This document shows, in pieces, positions 1 through 11,247 of a stretch of 64,000 nucleotides of DNA. Origin of the DNA: Mytilus californianus. Lineage: Eukaryota; Mollusca; Bivalvia; Mytilida; Mytilidae. The notes under the pieces were generated by a model that was given only the letters and a program-made list of their open reading frames with translations, did no database searches and had not been told where the DNA came from. Numbering within the stretch: position 1 is the first letter of the stretch; every line of letters starts with the position of its first letter. The stretch is from assembly GCF_021869535.1 (NCBI RefSeq), contig NW_026262734.1:81468339-81532338 (forward strand). The letters run 5' to 3'. Position numbers and translations under genes: made by a program.

Positions 1-87
1 ATAAGTGTTTATGCATACTCGCTACTTGGTATAAAAAGTATGAAATTATAGAATGTATTCATACAATACAGCCAATATCTTACTTAC

Positions 88-201
88 CTTTAATCAAATC
101 ATTTAAAACTCTTTGTTCATATGGTCGATACTTGTACTTGTCCAATAAGGCCTTATGCATTCTATAGCTATTCTGATCTGCTTCTGTTGTCATGTTTTGA
201 T
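88..201 (-). CDS. Receptor-like gene, exon 10 (last visible; gene continues off left edge)
   Basis: Acceptor TTTTCTAAAG and donor G|GTAAGT bound a 114-nt exon that begins and ends in phase 1, like the upstream tail exons. It encodes 38 residues beginning D-Q-N-M (first base of the D codon comes from exon 9), then a Lys/Tyr/Arg-rich stretch with KALLDKYKYRPYEQR and VLNDLIKG at the end. It is charged and looks helical, unlike the Ser-rich exons before it, so it may open a folded cytoplasmic domain lying left of position 1. I do not recognise a family from this fragment. Membership in the gene is inferred from matching phase, strand and order. Confidence 0.6.
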
Positions 202-944
202 CTTTAGAAAAGATAATGTATTCAATAGTTGATTTTTGTATTGGTTTTTTCTGCAGGGTATTCTCAATTATTATTAATTTAATCATACAAATGCTAAATA
301 CAGAAATACAAAAATCGATGCCTGAGAAACCAAAGTTTAGTTTTTGGTACTGCACAAACGTAGCGCGGTATTAATATTTAAGATATCATGACATGTTTAC
401 CACTTTGCTGTATATCATTCTGTTGACATGTTGCCTTATATGTTTAAATATTTGTCGACTTTGTACAAATAATAACTTCATATTTAATTCTGTATGTATG
501 AAGGTCGCCATAACTTCAATGTTCAATTCGGTATAAGTATAACGAGGCAGTTCTACCACTAATAAATGCAATATGCATTATTATGTGTAGATATATCAGT
601 AAATATCTTTGTAGATGCAAAACTGAAAAAAAAAATATTTCAGTCTATGGAAGATATTACGAAGCTGACTTAAATTCATCTTTAAATGCCAACTCGCTAA
701 TTATGATGATAATGTTTGAACTTTGACGACGAGAATGACCCTCTAGATACCAAGAGGACAACTTTGCATTAAAACTGGAAAAATACAAAATCTTCTTAAG
801 TAAATGCTCTTTTATTGTTCTTTAAAACAATTTATGAATAAATAGCGTGCCTGGGGGGACAAACAAGTTTTTTTTTTATTGTATACTAAATATTTGAAAC
901 AGACCTTCAAGTGCATTACTCATAGTCTACAATAAGTTTTATAA
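202..944. other. Intron sequence, no gene seen
   Basis: AT-rich intron of the minus-strand gene. Only short homopolymer runs (A-run near 628, T-run near 867) are visible. Open frames here, such as the one at 386-571, show no splice signals or recognisable motifs. Confidence 0.5.
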
Positions 945-1082
945 ACAAATGTACCCGTGAGGGCGCTAACGAGGCAATTTTCCATAAATTTAATATTTCC
1001 AAGGGTCATAACTCTTTTAAAAAAAGTCGATCGTCCACCATTATAGAACTTGTCCGGGATATTGCTGATATTAACCTAAATT

Positions 1083-1500
1083 GATATAAGAAGATGTGGT
1101 ATGAGTGCCGATGAGACAACTCTCCATCCAAGTCACAATTTGTAAAAGTAAACCATTATAGGTCAAAGTACGGCCTTCAACACGGAGCCTTGGCTCACAC
1201 CGAACAGCAAGCTATAAAGGGCCCCAAAAATGACTAGTGTAAAACCATTCAAACAGCAAAAAAAACAAACGGTCTAACCTATATAAAAAAAAGGAGAAAC
1301 GAGAAACACTTATAAACCACATCAACAAACGACAACCACTGAATATCAGGTTCTGACTTAGAACAGGTGCAAACAAATGCAGCGAGTTTAAACGTTTAAT
1401 AGACGCCAACCTTCACCCTAACCCGAAACAATAGTGTAACATCACAACATAGAAAGACACACTATAAAATATCACTTGCAATGGCTTAACTCAATCAAAA
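1083..1500 (+). repeat. Mussel dispersed repeat (family A, 'accession 1')
   Basis: Begins ATAAGAAGATGTGGTATGAG and contains GCCGATGAGACAACTCTCCA, TACGGCCTTCAACACGG and AGCTATAAAGGGCCCC. This is a short interspersed family that I recognise from mussel genomes; it recurs at least ten times in this window on both strands. The only open frame over it (1212-1409, minus) is repeat-derived and should not be called a gene. Confidence 0.8.
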
Positions 1501-1662
1501 GACTATAAGTTTCATAACAATCTGCAAGAATTGTACCCGTGAGAGCGCTAACGAGGCAATTTCCATAAATTTAATATTTCCAAGGGTCATAACTCTTTTA
1601 AAAAAGTCGATCGTCCACCATTATAGAACTTGTCCGAGATATTGCTGATATTAACCTATATA

Positions 1663-2095
1663 GATATAAGAAGATGTGGTATGAGTGCCGATGAGACAAC
1701 TCTCCATCCAAGTCACAATTTGTAAAATTAAACCATTATAGGTCAAAGTACGGCCTTCAACACGGAGCCTTGGCTCACATCGAACAGCAAGCTATAAAGG
1801 GCCCCAAAAATGACTAGTGTCAAACCATTCAAACAGGAAAACAAACGGTCTAATCTATATAAAAAAAGGAGAAACGAGAAACACTTATGAACCACATCAA
1901 CAAACGACAACCACTGAACATCAGGTTCTGACTTAGAACAGGTGCAAACAAATGCAGCGGGTTTAAACGTTTAATAGACGCTAACCTTCACCCTAACCCG
2001 AAACAATAGTGTAACATCACAACATAGAATGACACACTATAAAATATCAATTGCAATGGCTTAACTCAATCAAAAGACTATAAGTTTCATAACAA
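1663..2095 (+). repeat. Mussel dispersed repeat family A, second copy in the array
   Basis: Nearly identical to the copy at 1083-1500 and at the same place relative to the tandem unit, showing that it was copied together with the unit rather than inserted separately. Confidence 0.8.
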
Positions 2096-2950
2096 TCTGC
2101 AAGAATTGTACCCGTGAGAGCGCTAACGAGGCCATTTTCCATAAATTTAATATTTCCAAGGGTCATAACTCTTTTAAAAAAAGTCGATCGTCCATTATTA
2201 TAGAACTTGTCCGAGATATTGCTGATATTAACCTATAGTATAAGTTTTATAAAAATCTGGCAAGAATTGTACCGGTGAGAGCTCTAAGGAGGCCATTTTC
2301 CATAAGTTTAATATTTCCAAGGGTCATAACTCTTTTAAAAAAAGTCGATCGGCCACCATTATAGAACTTGTCCGAGATATTGCTGATATTAACCTATAGT
2401 ATAAGTTTTATAGAAATCTGGCAAAAATTTATCCGTGAGAGCGCTTACGAGGGCATTTTCCAAAATATTAATATTTCCAAGGGACATAACTCTTTTTAAA
2501 AATCTGGCAAGAATTGTACCTGTGAAAGCGCTAACAAGACCGGACGGACGGACGCCCGGTATTTCCATGTCCTCCGTAACGCGTTACGCGGGGGACAAAA
2601 ATATGCAAATGCTGTAATGGTTATCAAAATTTATACAAACGAGATGCATTATTCTATTTAAATGTACTATTTTCAGATGATTTTATCAACCGGTTGAACC
2701 CCTAACTACTAGATGACCATCAGTATCAAAAACACTTCTTTAAGATCAATGATAAACCTTAATCTATTTTAATAGAGTAATGCATGAGAATGATCTTCAT
2801 ATACTTTGCGACATATTTACATCAAGAAATGTTCGCCTCTTGCTAAGCACAGAGATGCTCTATGAACACGAACGGAAAACAGATTTGTTACATATTGATG
2901 AAATTGATGAAATTGATAATGCAAAATGCCTATGAATTAGATAAACACAA

Positions 2951-3180
2951 CGCAAAATATTTATGGACGAAATAAATTGTATAGATACAGTACAACCTGT
3001 GACGTACTCTGTAAAATGTTCAACAACTGCTATGTTCAACATCCAATGTGACCATTTATTGGGGGTCATAAATCCTGGCATGTTGGCCATTAATTGGGAT
3101 CATAAACCATGGTCTGGTGGTCAATCTAATTATGTTACCTGGAGAGATGCACTGATTTTATCTGTGGTTAAAAAAGGTTT
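2951..3180 (+). CDS. Unrecognised open frame, possible exon or element fragment
   Basis: An open frame with ATG at 2963 encodes about 73 residues of ordinary, non-repetitive composition, including GVINPGMLAINWDHKPW and SNYVTWRDALILSVVKKG. The frame runs from an upstream stop at 2942 and would end at a possible donor G|GTTTGT near 3178, or at the stop six bases later. Its amino-acid mix (Trp, Asp-His-Lys-Pro, balanced hydrophobics) looks more protein-like than the other short frames here. I do not recognise the family. It is on the opposite strand to the receptor gene, inside its last visible intron, so it could be a nested gene exon or a piece of a mobile element. Confidence 0.3.
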
Positions 3181-4860
3181 GTAAATGACATCCTGCATCA
3201 AAACTTTACCTGTACAGGTACCTGTTCTTGTCCTTTTTCAATGACCTACATGTGAATAAGTTTTGTTTAAAATAATTTGATTGAAATATAATTTTTTATT
3301 TATTCATTTCAAAAGGTAAGAGATCATCTACATGTAAAGCCAATAATGAAGTTTTTTTTTTAAATTTGTACATGTGATACTAATTTTATCATTCTGTGTT
3401 TTTATGTGATTAATTCCCTTTCTCAATCAGTGTGAAGTTTTTATATTGTAGCAAATTCATTTGAATCTTTTTCATAATGCTTACGACAAAGGCAGTAAGG
3501 TGTTTTTTTATTACATTTTCCCCAAGGACTAAGTAGGGAAAAAATCACAGGAAAGAGCTACAATTCAGTTTATGATAATTTTTTTCATTCTGTGATTTAC
3601 AAAAGACTTATTTCATTTTTTTCAAAAAATGTTAAACAACTTGCATACAAAATTTATTCTAAAAAAGTAATATACATTAAAATTATTTGTCAATATGGCT
3701 TATTTAAAGTTTCTATTTGACTGTCTTCGTGGTGTAAGAAATGGGCATAGGACATTTGAGCGAAAATAAAAAATGCACATAGGGTCTGCCATTTCGCTCA
3801 AATGTTTATTGCCGTTAAGACATATAGGTAAAGAGATAGAAACCCACAAAGTAGATAAGACAAAAAGTCAAAGATAACTTATTGACTAGCATTTGAAAAC
3901 AAAATAGAGAATCCGTGAAATAATATATTTCTAAGGAAAAAAAAGTTATTGTACATCATTTACATCACGTACATTGTAGTCTAATCATGCAAATGATATG
4001 TTTATAGGCACCGTGAAGCTAGTAATTTGACAAGCCTGTTTTCTTAACAATAAAATTATCATTATCAATTCTTTTACAATAAATTTTGATAACAAAACTG
4101 TACAATGTATTATTATTCAGGAAAACTACAAATATGATTTTGGAAAAAACAAATTTTGTTTATCAATTTTTTTTTTAAATTTTAAAACAACAGTTCTGCC
4201 TGTAGCATCAATGAAGAGACTTTAATTTTCCAAATCCCCATCTGGTGCATATAAGTTAGCATCATACTTTTTGTTCACTTAGGTTCTGTCCTACATTCAG
4301 AATATACTAGTATATCATCACAATTTTATAATAAATCTTCAATTAAAATGCTAATGTAGAATTTCCTCAGATCTCTGAATATAATTTATCTTATGAAAAG
4401 AAAAGATTAAAAAAAAAAGTCTTGTTTATTGAAACAATTGTAAACTAATCAAATATGACATCTTCAGTTTGGCTAATTTCTGTCAGTTAACAGCCAAACT
4501 TTTTCTCCAGGAAAAATAAAGTACACATCTATAGATTGTGACATTTTTATGGACTATTAAATTAAATCTTTTTGTTTTTATCTGTGTACTTAATTATCCT
4601 CATTTTTTATCAACGGTGTTCTGATTCTAAACTAAATATCAGCTTTTCTCTCCATGCCCTATAATTTCCTGATTTTTTGTCCTAAAAATAATGTTCAATT
4701 AAGGATTATTGAATTATTTATTAGATTATCCTGAATTATATATCAAGCAATTTTGATTTTAAAAATTTAATATTATATATATATATATATGGATATATTT
4801 TCTGACAATACATACACATGCAAGTTATATAATACAAACATTTTAAGACTGAATTTTGGA
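3181..4860. other. Intron, no gene seen; one hairpin
   Basis: AT-rich sequence with T-runs. The only structure noted is a 15-bp inverted repeat (ACATTTGAGCGAAA facing TTTCGCTCAAATGT) at 3752-3805 and a 9-bp one near 4470-4500. No coding signal or named repeat is recognised. Confidence 0.5.
3752..3805. repeat. Short inverted repeat (15-bp stem)
   Basis: Arms 3752-3767 and 3791-3805 are complementary apart from one extra A, with a loop of about 23 nt. It could be a small foldback remnant. There is no further evidence for function. Confidence 0.5.
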
Positions 4861-4869
4861 TTCTGAATT

Positions 4870-5310
4870 TTGAAAATATATATCCTTTACTAAAAGAAGC
4901 ATTTATATTGTCAAAACTGCTGGACTTGCATGGTACAAGTTCTTGGTATACATATGCTAAGAATATTTCACACAACCCAGACCTTTTAGATAAAGCTAAT
5001 AATTGTAGGGACTTAAATGAAGTAAACTCTTTAAAGCTTAAATGTAAGAATATTTTTGAAAATAGAATAAAAAGTTATGAGGAAAATAGTACACTGTTAC
5101 TTTATAAAAATTTAAAACTTAACTTGGATTGAATTTTTTTTTTATTTAGCGTCCAATGACTTTTCTATAAGAAAATACATCACTGAGTTAAGAATTGGTG
5201 AACATAATTTAGAAATAGAAAAAGGCCACTGTTAAGGATAGAATATGTAAACTGTGCCACTTGCTGGAAGATGAAAAACACTTCTTCCTTGAAAGTAAAG
5301 TTAACAAACA
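4870..5310 (+). pseudogene. LINE reverse-transcriptase C-terminal relic
   Basis: Translating on the plus strand gives a contiguous stretch with SWYTYAKNISHNPDLLDKAN, then, after stops and a small disruption, KYITELRIGEHNLEIEKG and finally ICKLCHLLEDEKHFFLE. The order 'LRI..HNLEIE.G' followed by a C-x2-C-x7-H-type zinc-knuckle tail is what I know from the extreme C-terminus of non-LTR retrotransposon polymerases in molluscs. The polymerase core is missing, frames are broken at about 5133 and 5233, and the last knuckle Cys has become Ser (FFLES). It is a dead 3' fragment in an intron. Confidence 0.7.
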
Positions 5311-5845
5311 AAAAAAGTCCATTCCGGAGTAACGATTATATGTAATTAGTATATTATTTATATTTATAATAATATCTGTAATATTACAATATCTATAATT
5401 ACACAAGTTTGTATTTTTACTTTTACTTTTAAAGTATTTTTACGGAAATTATTCGTTACTCCGGAATTGATTTTTTATACTATCTCTAAAAGTATCAGAA
5501 ACGAAAAACGGTCAGTGACCTTGCACGTTTTTTCAATCCTCGTGTTTGGATATATTGTTTTGTAATGTTTTGAAAATTTTGAATAATGATTTGAAAAGGT
5601 AAGTTGTTTTGTGTTTTACAACTTAATTATTAAATAAATTTGTTATTGATTTGACCCAAATAAATATCGTGCCGTGACCTTAACCTATCAATTGTTTGTA
5701 AACAATATATAACGTACTTACATTGTACATTTACAATTAAAGTATCACATGCATTAACACAGTGACAGCCTCTGTTTTTTTTAATTGCTTTATACCATAA
5801 AATGACTTCAATTTTTTCTCAAAATATTCAACACCTTTATCAATA
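5311..5845. other. Intron, no gene seen
   Basis: AT-rich sequence containing a weak inverted pair, TTCCGGAGTAACGA near 5325 and TCGTTACTCCGGAA near 5452, which may bound a small foldback element of about 150 bp. No coding features. Confidence 0.45.
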
Positions 5846-5848
5846 GAT

Positions 5849-6165
5849 ATTATATAGATATAAGAAGATGTGGTATGAGTGCCAATGAGACAACTTTCCA
5901 TCCTAGTCAAAATTTGTAAAAGTAAACCAATATAGGTCAAAGTACGGTCTTCAACACGGAGCCTTGGCTCACACCGAACAGCAAGCTATAAAGGGCCCCA
6001 AAATTACTAGTGTAAAACCATTCAAACGGGAAAACCAACGGTCTAATCTATATAAAAAACGAGAAACGAAAAAAAATTATGAACCACATCAACAAACGAC
6101 AACTACTGAACATCAGATTCCGGACTTAGGACAGGTACAAACAATTGCAGCGGGTTTAAACGGTT
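5849..6165 (+). repeat. Mussel dispersed repeat family A
   Basis: Starts TATAAGAAGATGTGGTATGAG and follows the same order of blocks as 1083-1500, ending near the GACTTAGGACAGGTACAAAC block. The frame at 5964-6221 is the usual chance frame inside this repeat. Confidence 0.8.
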
Positions 6166-6639
6166 TATCGCTATATTTGCCATACTATATAATTCTCCTA
6201 TATTTTTTACTTCATATTTGAAAATTCTTAATGTGTCTACCATTTTAGCCTTTTTATTAGAAACTTAATGTACTTTATAAACTGAAAAGAATATTAAGCT
6301 AAGCAGATGATTAAGTGCATAGTATGCATCATCATGAATTTTGTATCCTATTACAAGAGAATGGAGACTTATCACATGTTCATCAATGCAGACTTTTTTT
6401 AGAATAAATATTTTCATTGATTTCCAAAATGTTTTATGATATGAACATGTAATGAAAAAATGATTATCATTTCTTATAGAATTGTTATTTCTTTGTGTTA
6501 TTATGGTTGTTTTTTGTTTTTGTCACAAACTAATTATGTTTATATGTCAATAAATAAATTGTTAAATTTTGCTGTAATGAGTATTTTGAAATGTCAATAG
6601 AGAAAAAGATAACTGCCTAAATTTTGTATGAATAAAATC

Positions 6640-6875
6640 CTATAGATAATCCTAATCATTTGTTAATCAATGTAGAATGGAGATCAGTATCTTTAAATCT
6701 TAACTATTTTGATTTTAGAAAAATAATTTGAGAAACACCTTTTCAAAAGAAAAAGGCAGACATTATCAGATCCATAAAAATTGGAGACTGTTCAAGTTTA
6801 CAATATATTAGAAGATGAGATTCATTTATTCTTCATTTGCCAAAAAATACATGTAAGAAATAACTGAAATTGAGA
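6640..6875 (+). pseudogene. Second LINE polymerase tail relic
   Basis: A heavily decayed segment whose plus-strand reading retains ILEDEIHLFFICQKI at about 6811-6855, the counterpart of LEDEKHFFLE in the relic at 4870-5310. Upstream, KKADIIRSIKIGD resembles the block before it. Likely an older fragment of the same LINE type. Frames are broken throughout. Confidence 0.45.
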
Positions 6876-7289
6876 GAATAATTTAAAGGTATAACAGCAA
6901 AACAAACAGTCATGGCAGTATAAGCTACACGCAATGACATATAAATACTAAGGTCATGAGACAATTTTTTCTAAAAAATATTATTAAGCTATATGTTCAA
7001 CTATTTTTATTATTTTATTCTATCTTTCATTATCACAGTAATTAAATTTGACAAACACATATATTTTACCTGAGATATATCACATGTACATTTACAATGT
7101 ATCTGAGACACTTTACCTGTAAGCTATTCGATTCTATACCACTTAAATGCAATCATGATTTCCTTTTACCCTTGACTAGGTTTTGATTAATACCTTGTGT
7201 ATTAATTAAGCAACAGTGGGTATAATAATGAACATATAGGGCCATCATGGTGGACATAGTTTTTATGGCCACCATTAATCAGAGTATGT

Positions 7290-8460
7290 CACAGGTAGTA
7301 CTGTAATTCTACAAAACGTTAAACAATCGTACGACAATTAAAGCTCTTTCTAGACGAAAAGAAACTATTACGATGTGGTGGCCGCCGAATAGACAATGTT
7401 TTCAAGTTTCCATATCTGTTACCGTCAAAGGATCGTCTTACACATTTGGTAGTGTTAAAAGCACATGAGAACACTCTACATTCAGGTATAAATGTTACCC
7501 TAGCATATGTACAACAAATGTTTTGAATTTCGAAATTAAGACAGTGCGTAAAATCTATATTACAGAAATGTGTAACATGCCGAAAAGTAATTGGAAAATC
7601 ATATCCCACACCAGTAATACCACACATAAGAGAGAGTTCATATGCCTATTTACATGTACCGTCACTCGAGCTGTACATTTTGGAATTATTTTACGATATC
7701 ATCAAAAATCTTTTTTATTGTGTTTCAGGAGATTTGTAAGTCTACGAACCGTGCCGAAAATAATGATGTCAGACAATGCGCTGACGTTCAAAGTTGCATC
7801 AAGCGAAATTTCACGACTTTGCAATTCTATAAAAGTTATTGAATTTATTCAGATTTATGGTGTTGAATGGAAATTTATCCCAAATAGAGCTTCATGGTTT
7901 GGGGGCATGTAGGAAAGGTTAACTGGCTTGACAAAAACATCACTAATGAAAGTATTAGGACGCGCACATGTCAACGATGAGACTCTTCGAACAGTATTAA
8001 CGGAGATCGAAGTCACGCTCAACGACCGTCTAATCACGTATATTTCCACCGATATCCGAGATCCGGAGCCGCTTACACCATCCCATCTTATACATGGACG
8101 AAGATTAACGACTTTAACGTATGTATCGTCAAACAGTGAAAATCTAAATGTTTGTTAATTAACGCACACAAGCTTGAACTATCAAGTGTTACAACGGACA
8201 CAATTGATTGAGGATTTTTGGACAAGATGGATAGGAAAATACCTCACTTCATTGCGAGAATATCACAAGAGAGCGGGAGTCGACATTCAGAAGATTAAAG
8301 AAGACGATGTCAGATACACGACGAATCGAAACGCGTGCATCTGACACATGGTGTTGTGCAAAACACTATTAAAGGCAAGGACGGTTTAGTGCGCTTTACT
8401 ATAGTGCGTACCAAGTCAGGAATAACAAATACACCGGTGGCGTAACTCTACCCATTAGAA
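7290..8460 (+). pseudogene. BEL/Pao-type LTR retrotransposon integrase relic
   Basis: The plus strand reads through an integrase-type zinc finger (H-x4-H in HENTLHSG, then C-x2-C in KCVTCRK, about 7460-7580), then a core containing CTVTRAVHFGIIL, PKIMMSDNALTFK and, further on, PNRASWFGGM, then ERLTGLTKTSLMKVLGR, VLTEIEVTLNDRLITY and DPEPLTPSHLIHGRRL. This order is diagnostic of BEL/Pao pol. The region carrying the first catalytic Asp is lost by a deletion near 7625. A nonsense TAG at 7910 replaces the Tyr expected after GGM, and a frameshift or stop lies at about 8150. Reverse transcriptase, protease and gag are absent. It lies in an intron of the receptor gene in the opposite orientation. 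Confidence 0.85.
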
Positions 8461-8464
8461 GTCA

Positions 8465-8700
8465 ACAGCATGAACTGTTGTTTGAGACGAAGTGAACGAA
8501 GAAACTAACGTGTGAACGGACTTGTTACTTTTTCTAATTTGTGAATAGACTGTCAAATTCATTAAGTGTTAACGTAAATTTCAAATTTCATATTTTTCTT
8601 GTTTGTGAAATAAATTTGTTTTAGTTTATTCCGCATGCCACAATACACCACAGTTAATAGACATTAAGTCTGGTGGCCCCGAGTAAGTCGATGATTTAGA
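8465..8700 (+). repeat. Probable LTR/3' tail of the BEL/Pao relic
   Basis: Follows the end of the pol relic directly. It contains a poly(A)-signal-like AAATAAATTTG and a segment TGTGAACGGACTT...ACACCACA with LTR-like TG/CA ends, followed by TGGTGGCCCCGAGTAAGTC, which resembles a leader next to a primer-binding site. No second LTR is visible, so the boundary is tentative. Confidence 0.35.
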
Positions 8701-9580
8701 GACAGTTTAATTTACGTCAAACGTTAACGGTACTTTTAACGACGTTTTCATTTTACCATTGTCAACGTCACTGTATATTTTGTTAACGTTTTTCTATCAT
8801 TATTAGACACGTTATTATATTAAGTTGAGATTACACCATCAAACGAAATAGACGTTTTTTACTGCCTGTCCATACATCGAGTTTACCCATCTGTCATAGC
8901 AATAAGCTCTATTTTACATTAAATACTACTCTTTTTACATAACAACAATTATATCTTGTCATTTCGATTCCATCAATATGAAATATCTTTTTTGAGTAAT
9001 TAAAAAGCATAATTAATTAATTAAAAGAAATACATTCAGTTATGTTATTAAATTATTTTGTCCGATTGATATAGTTTTCAGTACAGATATAAATAACTTA
9101 GGAAATCATTATAAATTCTACACTATCACTGACCATTAATCATCGGGTTTTCATCAAATAAACACGATGGCTGCAAATCGACTACTGGTTCTTTTTTGGA
9201 TTCTTTTTGGTCAGTGGTTGTTATACCATTGATTAAGTCATTGGTAGCACTTGTATGAGAAATCTACAAATATAGCAAAGTTTTCGATTATTTTTTTTTT
9301 GATTTTTATGTTTTGAAAAAAAAACCAACAGACGTAAATATACACAAAACGGTAAACCCCAAATCAACTTTAAATCATTTAACCTTAATCTTTGAAGGCT
9401 ATGCCTTTTGTGTATTATGTAAATGTTGCTTTTTTTTTGTTCAAGCGGCTATAAGCTAACCCCATAATATCGTTATCATATACCTTTGATCCACTAAGTG
9501 AATTTGATTTGTCAATTCCATACAAACTGTTTTTGTCTTGTATTAAGTCTTCGTCGTACTGGTCGTGTTTATGGCTTCTG
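8701..9580. other. Intron, no gene seen
   Basis: AT-rich sequence with homopolymer runs (T-run near 9290, A-run near 9320). I see no exon, repeat boundary or motif I can name. Confidence 0.45.
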
Positions 9581-9589
9581 ACTAAATAC

Positions 9590-9925
9590 AAAATTTAAAT
9601 TGAAGAAAAATTTCACGTTCATAAATATAAAAAGTAAAATAACAAAATTAACAAACTCCAAGGAAAATTCATATCGGAAAGTCATTTATCGAAAGCCAAA
9701 ATCAAAAGCTCATACACACCAAACGAATAGAAACAACTATCATATTCCTGACTTGGTACAGGCATTTCCTTATACAGAAAATGGTGGATTAAACCTGGTT
9801 TTATAGCTAGCTAAACCTCTCACTCGTACGACATTCGCATAGATTTCCATTATATTGACAACAATGTGTGAGCTAAACAAACTGACATAATAGGTAAAAA
9901 TGTAAAAAATTGGGGTACCATGGAA
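9590..9925 (-). repeat. 3'-end fragment of a Penelope-related retroelement family
   Basis: Its reverse complement matches 34870-35100 block by block: ATGGTGGATTAAACCTGGTTTTATAGCTAGC, GACTTGGTACAGGCATTT, and CCATTATATTGACAAC. At 34 kb this sequence is the 3' non-coding part of a truncated reverse-transcriptase element, so this is the tail of another copy, inverted. The open frame at 9600-9806 is repeat-derived. Confidence 0.7.
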
Positions 9926-10442
9926 TAATGGTATAATTCATTAATGGACAGTCATTCATGCAGATTTTAGTACAATTCTATAGACTCATAAAAAAGTCTT
10001 GTATTATACATAATAATTCTAGTTGAAATACAACACACGCTCAATCAATCATTCGTTGAACCATCCTGCCCCCGCTCTACACAAGAAGGAAATAAAAGAA
10101 AATGAATAATAAGTGCAAAAGTTTATTGTAATGTAGATTCGTCAAAATTAGTTCTTATTCCTTGCTATTATAAATTTCACCCAATTTGAAATGAAAAACC
10201 TGCTTACCAAGATGCCATTTTACTTAAATCATTATTGTATTTTGTTACTATTACTAGAGCTTTTCTGAGAAAACAATGCAGCAGTGATATTTTGGTTTAA
10301 ACGTAAAAATATTGAAGAAATAATTAAATGAACTGAACAGTTTTTCCTTATTTTTAGGAAAATTTCAATCGATACCGTAAAACGTTAAGGTGATCACATA
10401 TAAAAATGATAAAAAGCCAACAATGTCTTCAATTAGTCTTAC

Positions 10443-10805
10443 CTTTTCTTTTATTTGCGTCACTAACATCTGATAATTTCGCAACAGGTATGGTATACTT
10501 ATTGTCGTCTTCAGGGTCAGTAGTTTGGGTATCCTTTAGAGAGTCTATGGCAGCAGTTTTGTGAGAATTTCGTAAGTTTGTATTGACAGACGTTTCCGAA
10601 ATAATGTCTTGTTCAAAATCAATAAGTGAATCTTCTTTCGTCTGATACGACAGTAGTTTTGTTTCTGGAGAACTTCCTTGACTCTCGCTCTTTTGGGACT
10701 GTCTGTCACTCTTTTTAAATCCAATGTCTTTGTTAATATATTGCGTAAATGTATCTTGGGACTTCGTTGTTTTACGGTCAGTGCCAGGTCCATTTATATT
10801 ATTGT
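10443..10805 (-). CDS. Receptor-like gene, exon 9: Ser/Thr-rich cytoplasmic segment
   Basis: A 363-nt exon from acceptor TTTTTTACCAG to donor G|GTAAGA, phase 1 in and phase 1 out, with no stop in the reading frame. It encodes 121 residues (about 333-454 of the model), starting D-N-N and rich in Ser, Thr, Lys, Gln and acidic residues, with stretches such as SQKSESQGSSPETK and TTDPEDDNKY. There is no cysteine and no hydrophobic segment, as expected for an unstructured cytoplasmic tail with many possible phosphorylation sites. The longer frame at 10545-10793 on the same strand is a shadow in another frame; the spliced frame is preferred because both splice sites and phases agree with the neighbouring exons. 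Confidence 0.72.
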
Positions 10806-10869
10806 CTGGTAAAAAATTGAATCAACATATTAAGTTTTTAACTTATCTTTATAATAAAATAAATGCTTT

Positions 10870-11247
10870 CATTTGTATTGTGCCGTTACACCACTGTCCC
10901 GGGTTAAGGGGAGGGTTAGGCGCCAGCAAACTAGTTTAACCCCGCCACATTCTGTATGTGCCTGTCCCAAGTCAGGGGCCTGTAATTCAGTGGTTGTCAT
11001 TTGTTGCTGTATATCATATTTTTTTTCCGTTCATTATTTTGTACATAAATCAGGCCGTTGGTTTTCTCGTTTGAATTGTTTTACATTTGTCATTTCGGGC
11101 CTTTTATATCTGACTATGCGGTATGGGTTTTACTAATTTTTGAAGGCCGTACGGTGACCTATAGTTGTTAATATCTGTGTCACTTGGTCTGTTGTGGAGA
11201 CTTTGTCTCATAATCTCATTGGCAATCATACCACATCTTCTTATTTT
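10870..11247 (-). repeat. Mussel dispersed repeat family A, full-length minus copy
   Basis: The reverse complement begins ATAAGAAGATGTGGTATGATTGCC and ends CCGGGACAGTGGTGTAACGG, containing GACTTGGGACAGGCACATAC and AGTTTGCTGGCGCCTAACCC. This is subtype A2 ('GATTGCC' rather than 'GAGTGCC'), one of the most complete copies here. Confidence 0.8.

Larger units (their letters stand above)
951..2545 (+). repeat. Tandem array of a ~130-bp unit, two units split by SINE-like copies
   Basis: Six copies of a unit starting GTACCCGTGAGAGCGCTAACGAG, containing CCAAGGGTCATAACTCTTTT and ending GATATTGCTGATATTAACCT, lie head to tail at about 951-1080, 1533-1660, 2108-2236, 2269-2398, 2430-2498 (partial) and 2517-2540 (stub). 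Each is preceded by a linker like TTTTATAAAAATCTGGCAAGAATT. After copies 1 and 2 a ~420-bp SINE-like element is present at the same position, so a ~580-bp compound unit was duplicated after the insertion. The array ends in GGACGGACGGACG and the palindrome GTAACGCGTTAC. Confidence 0.85.

Noticed and set aside
9600..9806. 68-codon plus-strand frame
   Set aside because: It lies wholly within the inverted 3' tail of a retroelement family shared with 34.9-35.1 kb.
10203..10280. A strong donor (CTTG|GTAAGC) with an upstream TTCTCAG acceptor on the minus strand
   Set aside because: The 57-nt segment is open only in phase 2-2, which does not fit the phase 1 exons on either side; the phase 1 frame has a stop.
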